This document shows, in pieces, positions 47,485 to 59,138 of a DNA stretch of 64,000 bases. A model generated the notes under the pieces. That model had not been told where the DNA came from, did not search any database, and worked only from the letters and a program-made list of their open reading frames with translations. Positions within the stretch are counted from its first letter, which is position 1. Every line of letters begins with the position of its first letter. This DNA is from Paralithodes platypus (lineage: Eukaryota; Arthropoda; Malacostraca; Decapoda; Lithodidae), in NCBI GenBank assembly GCA_032716605.1, contig CM064552.1:12804886-12868885 (forward strand). The letters run 5' to 3'. A program made the translations under genes and the position numbers.

Positions 47485-47992
47485 TTCCTTTGTGGATCTA
47501 GATAACCCTTATCAGTACCGTAGTTGTATAGTCAGGTTTAGCAACTCATCCAAACAGTGTTGGCCCAGTGGGTAGCAATTTACTATGTTGTTTTGAAGTA
47601 CCATAATTCAGTACACTGTATAGGCGTAGAAAAGAAATCCAGCAAGAGCAGATCGACAGATCCGTTCGAGGCTACTTGTAGCTAATGTATGTAACATGTG
47701 AAAGAGAGAGAATGGAGGACCACTAATCTCGTAGTTTAAAATGTATATAATTATGTGTGAAGGATCCTCTATGCTGCAAGAAACATGATGAATTGACATT
47801 ACTGTCCATGTGAGAACAATTTAACATTTTATTCCCAATGTTTACCAATAACCCTAATACTGTAACTCCACCAATGTGCAGTACGAACAATGATAATACA
47901 TACATTACACTATCAACATTACACAGAAAGTCCAATACCTTTACCTTACGAAGATACTTATGGTAAAGGGTGTTATAGCTTTAGGTAGGTAT
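47485..47992. other. spacer, nothing recognised
   Basis: AT-rich. Confidence 0.5.
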
Positions 47993-48192
47993 CACACAAA
48001 GAATTTGCTCGTCAACTTTGATCACCAACTCTGGTCTTCAATCATATGAGGTGTATTATTAAAATAATTGTCTCTTAAATTAAGCTGTCCTCAGTCTGGT
48101 TTCCCATACCAGAGCAAAACATCCCAGAAATGTTGCCAGGAATATTTTGGCCTTCGAAAATTGACGATAAATGCCCGTGTGTGATACCCCTA
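47993..48192. mobile_element. MITE-C, old diverged copy
   Basis: GGTAGGTATCACACAAAGAA to ATGCCCGTGTGTGATACCCC; interior TCAGTCTGGTTTCCCATACC and CTTCGAAAATTGAC match the family. Confidence 0.65.
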
Positions 48193-48385
48193 TAGTCTTA
48201 CCGAAGTACAAAAGTAAAAGATTAAATGGAATGTACCTAACCAGTCCAGCCATCTCCCCAGCACCCCAGGCGCCAGTACCAGTAAAGCCCAGTACACCTG
48301 ATATGGCCCATGTCGAGATATGGTAATGTACTGGACGATAGGTGGGCCTGGGTGGAGGAGGCCTATATTTACCGGCACTGATTAT

Positions 48386-48604
48386 AAAGGGTATGAAACA
48401 GGGTAGGGGTATTCACGGGTGGGCTCTGTGTACTATAACCTTTGAGTCTTGAGTACCTAACAATTAATATGGGATATATTGTATTTTGTTATATGGAGAC
48501 CTATTTACCCTACCATATAATTTACAGGGTATGAAACAGGGTAGGGGTATTCACGGGTGGGCTCTGTGTAATGTAACCTTTGAGTCTTGAATACCTAACA
48601 AATA
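48386..48604 (+). repeat. direct repeat pair, about 142-bp period
   Basis: GGTATGAAACAGGGTAGGGGTATTC... at 48390 and again at 48532, nearly identical for about 75 bp. A weaker third match lies at 49095-49140, beyond the MITE-A insertion. Confidence 0.8.
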
Positions 48605-48967
48605 AGGGGGTTGTGCTTGGTTTTTGGCCTATGTATTTACATAATTATAAATTTTTGAGTTTCCTCGCTAGACCTCCATCAAGCTTAGAAAAACATCCCC
48701 TAGATCCCCTTTCAAGATAAATTTGTACCTTTTTCGGTAGAAAATGTCGCAGCCGAAGGCCGGTTCCTTCTAAAATTAGAGACTCGCTATCGCTCGCCAG
48801 CAAAAAATTGACACCTAAAGGGCACGAAAGGTCTTAATATTTAAAAAAAAAGGGCAAAAGGTCTAAAAATCGCCAAACTAACTGAACGAACGTCTTAATA
48901 CCTCAAAACTAATATGCTAAACACGAGGGAGAAGGGGGTCCAGTAAAAGCGAGTACTACCCCCTTAA
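48602..48967 (-). mobile_element. MITE-A, nearly complete, 366 bp
   Basis: ATAAGGGGG at the left, GCAGCCGAAGGCCGG, core CTCGCTATCGCTCGCCAGC, TTAA at 48964-48967. Splits the direct-repeat region. Confidence 0.85.
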
Positions 48968-49224
48968 TGTGGGGTTTACTTGCTCTATATTGTGTGGACA
49001 CTTATTTACCCTACCAATTTAACAAGGTATACACCAGTCGGTACCCAACCATTATTATTATGTGTATTGCATTTCATCTGTATTCTCACATTTATAAAGG
49101 ATGAAACAAAGTAGAGGTATTGACTAGTGCGTTCTGTATAAAGGGGTTAGTATAAATTAACGTTAGTTTTAATAGTATTCATTCTTGTTCTGTATGTGCA
49201 ATTATATTGAACTGCAACCTACTA

Positions 49225-49429
49225 TACCGTGTTCCAAATAAGTAGGCCAAACATCTTTAACATTAACCCCTATAACTCTCAAAAGAGTAATCGAGATGAT
49301 ATGTCTACCATTTGGGAAGGGTCAGCCAGGGAATAGGTGTGGCAATGTACAGCCCATTTGCTCTAGCCCTTTTTTGAGTTATAGAGGTGAAAGTTGAGGA
49401 GTTGTGGTCCACCTATTTGTAGCAGGGTA
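49225..49429. mobile_element. MITE-D, diverged copy, 205 bp, TA-flanked
   Basis: TACCGTGTTCCAAATAAGTA to CTATTTGTAGCAGGGTA; middle ACTCTCAAAAGAGTAATCGA matches the family in reverse order. Confidence 0.65.
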
Positions 49430-49439
49430 TAGTAATGTA

Positions 49440-49589
49440 TGGTTTCCATTTATGGGGAGGTTATTGTTTTTGACAAAGAAATGCGACGGATGATCAATCG
49501 CCAAACTAAGGAGGCGAGCGTCCTCAAATCTCAAAACTAATGTGGCTAAACATTAGGGAGAAGGGGTCCAGAGAATAATACTCCCTTAA
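49440..49589 (-). mobile_element. MITE-A, deleted copy
   Basis: GGGGAGGTTATTGTTTTTGAC joins the left end directly to the right half; TTAA at 49586-49589 is also the start of the next element. Confidence 0.75.
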
Positions 49590-49966
49590 GGAGGGTGACC
49601 TGTTTTTGTTCTGTCCTTTTCTATCTTTCTCTGGCTTGTATCTATTTGGCCCCATTCAGCCTACTGTTTTACGACGTTTATCCCCATCCAGGTGTCAATT
49701 ATTTACTGGTGAGCGATAGCGAGCCAGCATATATTTTATTTTTGTTTGACAGCAGGCTAAATTTGTACATTTTTCGATAGAAAAATGTCTCCGGCGAAGC
49801 CGGATTTCTTCATATAATGCTGGCTCGCTATCGCTCGCCAGGAAGAAATCGACACCTAGATGGGGATAAACGTCTTAAAATAGTTGGCTGAATGGGGCCG
49901 AATGGATACAAGCCAGAGAAAGAGAGAACAGGTCAGAAATAACAAAAAGCAGGTCACCCCCCTTAA
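49586..49966 (+). mobile_element. MITE-B, complete, 381 bp
   Basis: TTAAGGAGGGTGACCTG to CAGGTCACCCCCCTTAA; inverted cores at about 49712 and 49822, centre GTCTCCGGCGAAGCCGG. Confidence 0.9.
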
Positions 49967-50096
49967 CAGACATAAACTATGCCTTCTACCTAAGGTTTGT
50001 TCAGTGCGGTTGAGAAGTACTTATGCACTGAACCCATAGTGAATAACCACTTTATTGTTAAGACACCGAATGTGTCTGTGGGTACACCTACTAATT

Positions 50097-50681
50097 TTAA
50101 AGGGGATAGTTTTATGTATTATTGTCATTATGTAATTATTTTAAAGGGGATAGTTTTATGTATTATTGTCATTATGTAATTATTTTAAAGGGGATAGTTT
50201 TTATGTATTATTGTCATTATGTAATTATTTTAAAGGGGATAGTTTTATGTATTATTGTCATTATGTAATTATTTTAAAGGGGATAGTTTTATGTATTATT
50301 GTCATTATGTAATTATTTTAAAGGGGATAGTTTTATGTATTATTGTCATTATGTAATTATTTTAAAGGGGATAGTTTTATGTATTATTGTCATTATGTAA
50401 TTATTTTCCTCGCTAGACATCCATCAAGCTTGAAGTAATTAATACCCCCCTAGACCCCCATTCGAGATAAATGTGTGGATTTTGCGGTAGGAAAATGCCC
50501 CATCCTAAGGCCGATTCCTCCTAAATTCCAGGCTCGCATTCGCTCGCCAGGAAGAAAATCGACACATAAATGGTACGAACAATCTCAAAAACGCCAAACT
50601 AATGTGGCGAATGTTTCATAATCTCAAAAATAATGGGGCTAAACATGAGGGAGAAGGGGGCCCAGAAAAACACCCCTTTAA
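50097..50681 (-). mobile_element. MITE-A with a 44-bp tandem array grown from its left end
   Basis: Left TTAAAGGGGATAG at 50097; the 44-bp unit AAAGGGGATAGTTTTATGTA... TATGTAATTATTTT is repeated seven times to 50407, where the normal MITE sequence CCTCGCTAGACATCCATC resumes. Core CTCGCATTCGCTCGCCAGG; TTAA at 50678-50681 shared with the next copy. Confidence 0.85.
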
Positions 50682-51047
50682 GGGGACATGGGCTGTTTTT
50701 CTGGACCACTTTCTCCCTCGTGCTTAGCCCCGTTAGTTTTCAGATGTTAAGATGTTTGTCCCATTATTTAGTCGATTTTAAGACCTTTCGCTCCATTTCT
50801 TCGTCAATATTTAGATCTTTCGTGCTATTTAGGTGTCGATTGTTTCCCTGGCGAACGATAGTGAGCCTGTAATGTTAGAAGAACCGGCCTTCGGCCGGGA
50901 AATTTTTCTACCGAAAAATGTACAAATTAATCTAGAAGGGATCTAATGGATGTTTTTTTTTAAATTTGATGGAGGTCTAGGGAGGAAACTAGAATAAATA
51001 ATGAATACATGCAAAAATCGCCAAACAAGTGAACGATTCCCCCTTAA
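50678..51047 (+). mobile_element. MITE-A, complete, 370 bp
   Basis: TTAAGGGGACATGGGCTG to GAACGATTCCCCCTTAA; core CTGGCGAACGATAGTGAGCC; GGCCTTCGGCC hairpin. Opposite orientation to the preceding copy. Confidence 0.9.
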
Positions 51048-51139
51048 GTCTTTATTTTATTCATTCTTACACCCCTTTTTATGAACTGATAACAGGTATG
51101 ATTTGCAGACTCGTACATTGTTTGTGTATTGTTTTTTCA

Positions 51140-51345
51140 TCGATATTTTTACTGATATATAATTGTTAAAATGGTTCAAATATTTTTTTGAATCATTGCT
51201 AGTGTTGATTTGACTGATTATATAATTGTTGAAATGGTTAAATTATTTTCTATGATCATTGCTAGTGTTGATTTGACTGATTATATAATTGTTGAAATGG
51301 TTAAATTATTTTCTATGATCATTGCTAGTGTTGATTTGCTAATAA
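51140..51345 (+). repeat. 63-bp tandem repeat, about 3 units
   Basis: TTGCTAGTGTTGATTTGACT...TTTTCTATGATCA; last two units nearly identical. Confidence 0.85.
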
Positions 51346-51475
51346 TGCTTTCTAATCAACAATCTATGCTACAGAGTGCTACGTCGATCTTGCTTTTCCC
51401 TCTTGTCAATATCTATAAATTGTTCAAAGGCAATGAGATTAGGTATATGTAGACCACTCTATATATTAAGCACAA

Positions 51476-51602
<127 letters not shown>

Positions 51603-51662
51603 CTTTATTCATCAGTTGATTGATTTTGACTGAACTGGTATTGAGTATTGACCCAAAGAAAT

Positions 51663-52395
51663 TAAGTTCCTCGATTATACGTCCATCTCACAAGGGGTTA
51701 TTAGTGTTGACGATGGTTGTATCACTAGTTGGTTAAATACAAGTTAATTCCTCGATTATAAGTCCATCTCACAAAGGGTTATTAGTGTTGACGATGGTTG
51801 AATCACTAGTTGGTTAAATACAAGTTAGTTCCTCGATTATAAGTCCATATCGCAAGGGGTTATTAGTATTGACGATGGTTGAATCACTAGTTGGTTAAAT
51901 ACAAGTTAATTCCTCGATTATAAGTCCATCTCACAAGGGATTATTAGTGTTGACGATGGTTGAATCACTAGTTGGTTAAATACAAGTTAATTCCTCGATT
52001 ATAAGTCCATCTCACAAGGGATTATTAGTGTTGACGATGGTTGAATCACTAGTTGGTTAAATACAAGTTAGTTCCTCGATTATAAGTCCATCTCACAAGG
52101 GGTTATTAGTGTTGACGATGGTTGAATCACTAGTTGGTTAAATACAAGTTAATTCCTCGAGTATAAGTCCATCTCACAATGGGTTATTAGTGTTGACGAT
52201 GGTTGAATCACTAGTTGGTTAAATACAAGTTAATTCCTCGAGTATAAGTCCATCTCACAATGGGTTATTAGTGTTGACGATGGTTGTATCACTAGTTGGT
52301 TAAATACAAGTTAGTTCCTCGATTATAAGTCCATCTCACAAGGGGTTATTAGTGTTGACGATGGTTGAATCACTAGAAGATTAAATACAAGTTCC
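51663..52395 (+). repeat. 81-bp minisatellite, 9 units
   Basis: Unit AATTCCTCGATTATAAGTCC, ATCTCACAAGGGGTTATTAG, TGTTGACGATGGTTGAATCA, CTAGTTGGTTAAATACAAGT. Variants GATTATA/GAGTATA and AAGGGG/AATGGG occur in adjacent pairs, as expected from local unit copying. Confidence 0.95.
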
Positions 52396-52667
52396 TAATG
52401 AGCGTGCTTATTATACCTCAGGTCTGGTCTTCATAAATGATATCCGTTTGATTTACTGGCGGAGCGTGAAGAAGCTTTGACTTGATTATGAATATTTACG
52501 ACAGATTAATTTGTTAGATTACTTGCTTATTATGCAGTAATGGGTCCGTACAGACTCACTCAAAAGTCGGATCCTAACTACATCATTTCAAGTTGTCTTA
52601 TCAAGTAAAATACAATACTATAACCTTTTTAGTACGTGTAAACATAGCCTTTATGTTCAAGATGGTG

Positions 52668-52983
52668 TTAAGGGGAGGTTTTTAGTGTGTTTCCTAGACT
52701 TCCATCAAGCTTGAAATTACACCCCCATGACCCCCTTTCAAGATAAATTTGTAAATTTTTCGGTAGAAAAATTTCCCGGCCAAAAGCCGGTTCCTCTTAA
52801 ATTACAGGCTCGCTATCGCTCGCCAGGAAAAAATCGACACCTAAATGGGACGAAAGGTCTTAAGTTACATAAATGGGATGAAAGTTCTTAAAATCGCCAA
52901 ACTAATGGGGCGAACGTCTTAAAATCTCAAAAGCACTGGGGCTAAACATGAGGGAGAAAGGGGTAAAGAAAAAAATCCCTCAA
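52668..52983 (-). mobile_element. MITE-A, nearly complete, 316 bp
   Basis: TTAAGGGGAGGTTTTTAG at 52668, GGCCAAAAGCCGG, core CTCGCTATCGCTCGCCAGG, ends ATCCCTCAA (mutated TTAA). Confidence 0.85.
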
Positions 52984-54834
52984 GTGGAAATCTCACCTTC
53001 AGTATTACTGATTTGTATTTTTCTTGTCGTATCATACTTGTCTTCTCTTTCAAACTTAATACAATACTAGAACCTCTTTAGCACATACGAATAAACTTTT
53101 ATGTTCAAGTTTTGTGAAGTATTATTGCCTAGTATTAATGTTCTCGTATTAAATGAGAATAAGTAATTTAAAATAAGAAGGTAGGACGCACCGTTTGCGC
53201 GTGACTGTACTGCTGCTGGCCGTTCAGTGTAGCAAATCTTCGTCTTCTAAGCTGCAGCATATTAAGGCTAATTTAGTCAATATTACTGTGTAGCACAAGG
53301 GCTGGAATTTAGCCTGACATATTAGCTTTCACTTTTGCGTCTCCAGTGAAGGGCATCAGCTTATATAGAATCATATTACATGTAGCTGACGGAACCTGCA
53401 GAGGAAAACAGTGATTCGGCGAAATATTCATCTTTTAGTTGCTTTCGAATTGAGTTAACTTCCATACCCATGAATTTGTACACGTTTTTTTAGTAGTCTA
53501 TCTAAATACTTTTTATTATAAGATGACTAATCTACTTACTGTAATGTATAATCAGAATGAATAGCAATCAACTATTGAAATGCCGCGATTTTACCACATA
53601 TCACCCTTACGAAACACAGTCTACTATCGACGTAGAAGGAAAATGGGAGTTTCCAGAGAAGAAATGGTCAATACTTATCCCCAGGGGGTGGTTATATACT
53701 GATCTGTCACACAGGCCATACCTCTCTTCCCATATGCCCCTACTACCCTGACAGAAACACATCTCAACATGGCAGAGGGAGATGTCACTACCAAACCACC
53801 ACACAAAGAGAGAAAATTGAATTGAGGCCATCTCTGCCTCGCTCCTTGTATCCTGGAGCTCTCCTGACCAACGGAATAATATCCGTTATTTATTCTAATA
53901 AAAATAACTAGTTATTTGAACAATATTAAAACAAAACTTATTTTAACTACAATTTTATGAGAAATCTACTATATATTTTGTATGTAATTTGCTTATAATA
54001 TTAATTTGATTACAATACCTGGCCCTAGTGTTTCTGTACATATGCCCTGCATGAGTTTTTCCAAAAAACTCAAGAAATATCGTGGGATACAGGTATCCAG
54101 TCCATCTATTCTATGTAATGCCATGTATTGCGATTGAGTGCACTACTTAACGTCTGTTGATCTATATAGAAAAAAATCCTTACGTTTAATGTTATTGTTC
54201 TTTGTGCATTTTTTATGTATTCCCATTGGGAATAGTAGGTTCTAAGTTGGTCTGCCGGATTCACTGGTCCATCGGTCCATAACTATAATAGATGGGGTAT
54301 TTTTATGACGTCTCCCCCAGCAAGATCCAACATTTATGTTGAATTGGCTCACCAGTTATGCGCTTTACCGACCGTGTCAAACAGCCAGGTTGTACGTTAA
54401 AATAATATAAACAATTTTAATCTGCACCTAGCCTGTGGGGATGAGACACTAGGAGAGAGCGGTGAACAGAGAACCATGAGTTAGCACATATACTCACCAC
54501 TACCAACTACTAAAATGTCAAGCATGTACAGATCTGTCAGCGATACCCGGGCCTGTAACTGCAAGGTAACGGAGCTCATCCTTTTAATTTGGGGTTGCGT
54601 GTTGCCTTTAATGTTTAATTTATGTTCATTGACTCATATTATTGCTAATTAATGACTTCCTCGTGCCCTAACTGTTTAATTGCTGTTCGTTGGCTCTTAT
54701 TATCTCTTATTAATGATTTCCTTGGGCTTTTACATTAGGTTCATTAGTTCTTAGCATCACTTGTTCAGGACTTCCTTCGAGTTCTACAGCTTATAAGAGC
54801 TTATGCTCTTAGTATCATTTGTTCAGGATTTCAC
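52984..54834. other. spacer holding one unrecognised ORF
   Basis: AT-rich apart from 53600-53860; 54590-54830 has loosely repeated TTAATGA(C/T)TTCCT(C/T)G words. Contains the ORF at 53557. Confidence 0.5.
53557..53751 (+). CDS. 64-residue ORF, unrecognised
   Basis: MNSNQLLKCRDFTTYHPYET..., with DVEGKWEFPEKKWSILIPRG in the middle, stop at 53749. The region is clearly more GC-rich than its flanks, and the minus strand is also open (53607-53831). No motif recognised; could be a fragment of an exon or a repeat. Confidence 0.2.
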   Translation: MNSNQLLKCRDFTTYHPYETQSTIDVEGKWEFPEKKWSILIPRGWLYTDLSHRPYLSSHMPLLP

Positions 54835-55216
54835 TTAAGGGGGGTCACCAGCTTTGTTTCTCTTTCTCTCCTTTTCTCTCTTTCCCTGGCTTGTATCCAT
54901 TCGGCTCCATTCAACCAACTGTTTTAAGACGTTTATGCCCATCCAGGTGTCGATTTCTTCCTGGCGAGCGATAGCGAGCCAGCATTGTATGGAGAAATCC
55001 GGCTTCGCCAGAGACATTTTTTATCGAAAAATTTACAAATTTAGCTTGCTATCAAAACAAAAATATATACATGCTGGCTCGCTACCGCTCACCAGGAAAT
55101 TATTGAAACCTGGATGAGGGTAAACGTCTTAAAACAGTAGGCTGAATGGGGCCGAATGGATACAAGCCAAAGAGAGAGGGAAAGAAAGCGAAAAGAAGCG
55201 AGGTGGGCTCCCTTAA
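54835..55216 (+). mobile_element. MITE-B, complete, 382 bp
   Basis: TTAAGGGGGGTCACCAGC to GAGGTGGGCTCCCTTAA; cores at about 54961 and 55076; hairpin GGCTTCGCC. Confidence 0.9.
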
Positions 55217-55596
55217 TTAAGTGTTACAGATTTTACGTTATGTTCATTGGCTTACATGATTACTTAGGCTAGTATTAACTTCATCATAGTGGTTATGGCT
55301 CTTAACATCTTGTTTTTAATAACTACTTCTTAGTTTTACAGGTTTTATATCATGATTATTAGCACTTATATCGTCACTTAATAATATCCTCACTTGGCTT
55401 TCTAGCTTATACTTTATATTAACTGACTCATGTGTTGCTAATGGCTTCACGTGGCTTCTTAACTCGATGAATATATTATAACTAATTATTTGTATAATCA
55501 CTAAGAACAGTTCAGGGCAAATTGTATGACACGTAGATCCAGACTGGCTACACACTAACACACACACATGCATGCACGCTGCATGAACACACACTC
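55217..55596. other. AT-rich spacer, nothing recognised
   Basis: Ends in short CACA words. Confidence 0.5.
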
Positions 55597-55601
55597 ACTC
55601 A

Positions 55602-55676
<75 letters not shown>

Positions 55677-55701
55677 GTCTCTCTCTCTCTCTCTCTCTCT
55701 C
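55597..55701. repeat. (CT)n array
   Basis: Few interruptions (TA, TG). Confidence 0.95.
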
Positions 55702-55803
55702 CACAGATAATGGTTGTGGACAGAGCCTATATTCGTGATAAGGAGGTGTAAGCTGGGGCCGGATTCTGCTCACGCCTCCTCTCACTCGTACACTACCTGG
55801 TGT

Positions 55804-55954
<151 letters not shown>

Positions 55955-56028
55955 CGTCCCTATACAATACTACAAAACGAATACTTTTTTCATGAAGGTA
56001 AACAAAGTAAAGTAGGTGAGCGAGAAAG

Positions 56029-56029
<1 letters not shown>

Positions 56030-56082
<53 letters not shown>

Positions 56083-56109
56083 ATGTATGTATGTATGTAT
56101 GTATGTATG
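56030..56109. repeat. (GT)n then (GTAT)n
   Basis: Pure blocks. Confidence 0.95.
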
Positions 56110-56616
56110 TCTTTGTCTGTCTTTATCTGTAATAAAACGATAGAAATAGAAACCAATATATTCTAGATGCTATGTAACTTTTCCATAAATGAGGCCAAGC
56201 TGTCTGGTACCATGGTGATGCCAGTCATATGTTATCCCTTTCAGTATATGCACTCTCTCAAGTCATTCTACCCTTTTTAGACGATTTCGTTAGGGCCTGT
56301 TGATTCAAAGGGTAAATTGATATTCATTTTACCCCATTGACTGCTTTACACCTTTCCTAAGGTCTAAAATGTTTACAACCTGCTTGACTTGCTGTCTTGA
56401 AATGTTGCATAGGATCTAATTGGAAATGTATGTCCCAAACTTCTTGGTCATAAGTACGAGATGTTTATTCAAAGACGTTCCCCATTACAAGAGAATGGTG
56501 ATATTATTGTTGTACTATCTCATTGAACTCTTTGACTCTCACCGGTCCTTCATAACTTTAAGAAAACAAAATAAAAATATAAAATCGCAGTTAGCCCCAT
56601 CTTCCTAACCAATACT
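56110..56616. other. spacer with weak MITE-E remnant
   Basis: 56232-56330: ATCCCTTTCAGTATATGC, TAGACGATTTCGTTAGG, CAAAGGGTAAATTG. Confidence 0.4.
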
Positions 56617-56740
56617 TGTTTCACCTTCCAACACATTAGCCAATCAGTGCAACAAGTCCGGCCGCAATAATGCCAGTAATCGCAGCACCGACGACGGTCA
56701 ACACTCGAGTGTAAATAACCGTATTAACCTTATCTAGTGC
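56617..56740. repeat. diverged direct repeat, copy 1 (copy 2 at 57682-57785)
   Basis: CCAATCAGTGCAACAAG, GTAATCGCAGCACCGACGAC and GTCAACACTCG align with CCAATCAGTGTAGCAATG, GTAATCAGAGTACCGAGG and GTCAACACACA. On the minus strand copy 1 reads TVVGAAITGIIAAGLVALIG-stop, a membrane-helix-like string; copy 2 does not keep it. Confidence 0.55.
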
Positions 56741-56759
56741 GGGGTGGAGCTTCTTGACC

Positions 56760-57140
56760 CGCCCCGTCTCACTCTATTAGTTTGGAAATGTTGATAAGTT
56801 TCAATTTATTAGTTTGGCGATTATAAGACGCTTTACCCCATTCAGGTGTCGATATTTTCTTAGCTAACGATAGCGAACCTGCAATTTAGGAGAAATTGGC
56901 CTTCTCCATACAATGCTGGCTCGCTATCGCTCGCCAGGAAGAAATCGACACCTGGATGGGGATAAAGGTCCTAAAACAGTTGGCTGAATGGGGCCGAATG
57001 GATACAAGCCAAGGAAAGCGAGAAAAGGAGAGCAAGTTATTCTACCGAAAAATTTACATATTTAGCCTAAAGAGAATCTGAGGTCTCTCTGTCTTTATAA
57101 ATTAATGGGGTCTGGGGAGGCAATGTTCTTAATCTAGGAG
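56760..57140 (+). mobile_element. MITE-A/MITE-B mosaic
   Basis: Left part like MITE-A (TTAGTTTGGCGATTATAAGACG, core CTAACGATAGCGAACCTGC), then MITE-B right half (CATACAATGCTGGCTCGCTA, GGATGGGGATAAAGGTC), then MITE-A right end (ATTCTACCGAAAAATTTAC...GGTCTGGGGAGG). Confidence 0.65.
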
Positions 57141-57221
57141 GCAAACTAAAAATATATTGCTTGATATTGCCAAACATATTCAAAACTCTCAATAGTTAAT
57201 AATATCATGATAACCACTCTG

Positions 57222-57372
57222 ACGTCGCACCAGATAATGCTATATTCATCTTTTTCTGGCCATCATTAAGTACTTTTATTCAGCCTGAGAAGACCTTTTA
57301 GGAACCAAAAGGGTAAAATCTCAATTTACGTTCTGACTCGCAGCTTCTATGCTGCATAAAATCGTCCAATGA
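57222..57372. mobile_element. MITE-E, end-degraded
   Basis: TTCTGGCCATCATTAAGTAC and AAATCGTCCAATGATAGAC as inverted inner motifs, with ACCAAAAGGGTAAAATC between. Confidence 0.6.
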
Positions 57373-57461
57373 TAGACAAGTTTAAGGGAAGAAATGCATC
57401 ATGGTATTGGAGGGAATGAAAATACGACCATTAAATTAATCCACAGCCAGGCCACTTCTGA

Positions 57462-57635
<174 letters not shown>

Positions 57636-57785
57636 ATTAATATTTGTTATTATTATTATTGTTTTGTTTTTACCATTGTCGTCTTGCACCTCCCAACATA
57701 TTCCCCAATCAGTGTAGCAATGTTGCCACAGCAACCATAGTAATCAGAGTACCGAGGGTCAACACACATCGCCCTATCTTAATTA

Positions 57786-58115
57786 ACCCTTCATCTGTGT
57801 CGTCGTTATAGTCATGTAATTTTGGCTATCATTAGACGAATTTGTCCACATTTGTTTACGGTCACAGGACAGGCAACTGTATTGCCAACATAATACCGGA
57901 ACTAACTTCAGCGGTCACAAGCATATCTAACCTTCAATATTACTATTTCTTTACTGTCGTATTTCAGTAATTCAGAGGCATAATACTGACTAAGATTCCT
58001 CAAAATGTATTGACTATACTCGCAGCTGACCAGAAGACGACTCAAACGCTACTGACGTCCGTATTGTTGTCCTCGTCGTAACTGGCAGAGGATTTTACTG
58101 TATGTGGCGGTGGTG
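57786..58115. other. spacer with MITE-E start
   Basis: TTAACCCTTCATCTGTG at 57781 and TTTTGGCTATCATTAGACGA at 57823 mark a MITE-E end; nothing else recognised. Confidence 0.45.
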
Positions 58116-58349
58116 TTAAGGGGGGTCACCTGCTTTTTCTCTTTCTCTCCTTTTCTCTCTTTCTCTGGCATGTATCCATTCGGCCCCATTCAGCCAACTG
58201 TTTGAAGACATTTATCCCCATTCAGGTGTCGATTTTTTCCTGGCGAGCGATAACGAGCCAGCATCGTATGGAGAAATCCGGCTTCGCCGGAGACATTATT
58301 CTATTGCAAAATTTACAAATTTAGCTTGCTGTAAAAAAAATATATATAG

Positions 58350-58400
<51 letters not shown>

Positions 58401-59065
58401 TGGTTCGCTACCGCTCGCCAGGAAAATATTGACACCTGGTTGTTGTTTTTTTTTGGTTTTTTTTTGTTTTTTCCCTATATTCCAACTACTCCCTCTCGGG
58501 CATAGGCTGAGAGCCTGTACATTCCACCGCTCAACGCGGTGAAGCCCGTGAGGTCTTGTTCCAGTCTGGGGAGTGAGACAAGTGAAGCATCCATCATGGC
58601 TCGAAGCAGCTCCATCTCTGAAGCGGCTGGTTGCTTCGCCCAAGTGCTTCACCGTCTCATCCCCCAGACTCAGACCCTCACTCTCAGAACGCCACCTATT
58701 GAGCAGTGAACTCACTAGGCATTGTCCCCCTGTAACATATTTTGAATATGGGAATATTCATACAGTGTTATTTAATCAGGGAACAATGAGGGTATTTTTT
58801 TGGCGTTTCGGTGGGCTTTGTGGTAATGCACTGATACTAGGTACAGCACAAATTCAATCCCAATAATATCTTCCCATTGACATATCGGGATTTGAACCCG
58901 GGTCCATTGGATTTCCAATCCAGTGGCATGACCACTCCACCACACCTCCCCAACGTCTTAAAAACGTCTTAAAACAGTACCGGTAGGCTGAATGGGGCCG
59001 AATGGATATAGGCCTAACCCAGAGAGAGTGAGAAAGAGAGACAAAAACGAGGTGGGCTCCCTTAA
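58116..59065 (+). mobile_element. MITE-B, interrupted by a SINE
   Basis: TTAAGGGGGGTCACCTGC at 58116, left core at about 58240, AT array 58350-58398, right core at about 58403, then a nested SINE (58438-58950), resuming AACGTCTTAAAA...GGTGGGCTCCCTTAA at 59065. Confidence 0.85.
58438..58950 (-). mobile_element. tRNA-Ser-like SINE, full length with A-rich tail
   Basis: The minus strand starts GGAGGTGTGGTGGAGTGGTC (box A), anticodon region TGGATTGGAAATCCA (loop TTGGAAA, anticodon GGA, Ser) and box B GGGTTCAAATCCC at about 58893. It lacks the long variable arm of a real tRNA-Ser, so it is a derived head, not a gene. A 430-bp body follows and ends in A-rich AAAAAACAAAAAAAAACC. The ORF on this strand is a shadow. 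Confidence 0.8.
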
Positions 59066-59138
59066 GGTGCTGCTGGTGATGATAGGGCGGTCACTTTAAA
59101 AATCAGTATTGCCACACGGGTTTTTTTTTTTTCTTATT

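Noticed and set aside
58296..58715. 139-residue ORF on the minus strand
   Set aside because: It spans the SINE body, its A-rich tail and an AT array; no independent coding evidence.
58876..58950. tRNA-Ser (GGA) gene
   Set aside because: Lacks the long variable arm, has a mismatch in the anticodon stem, and continues into a SINE body with an A-rich tail.
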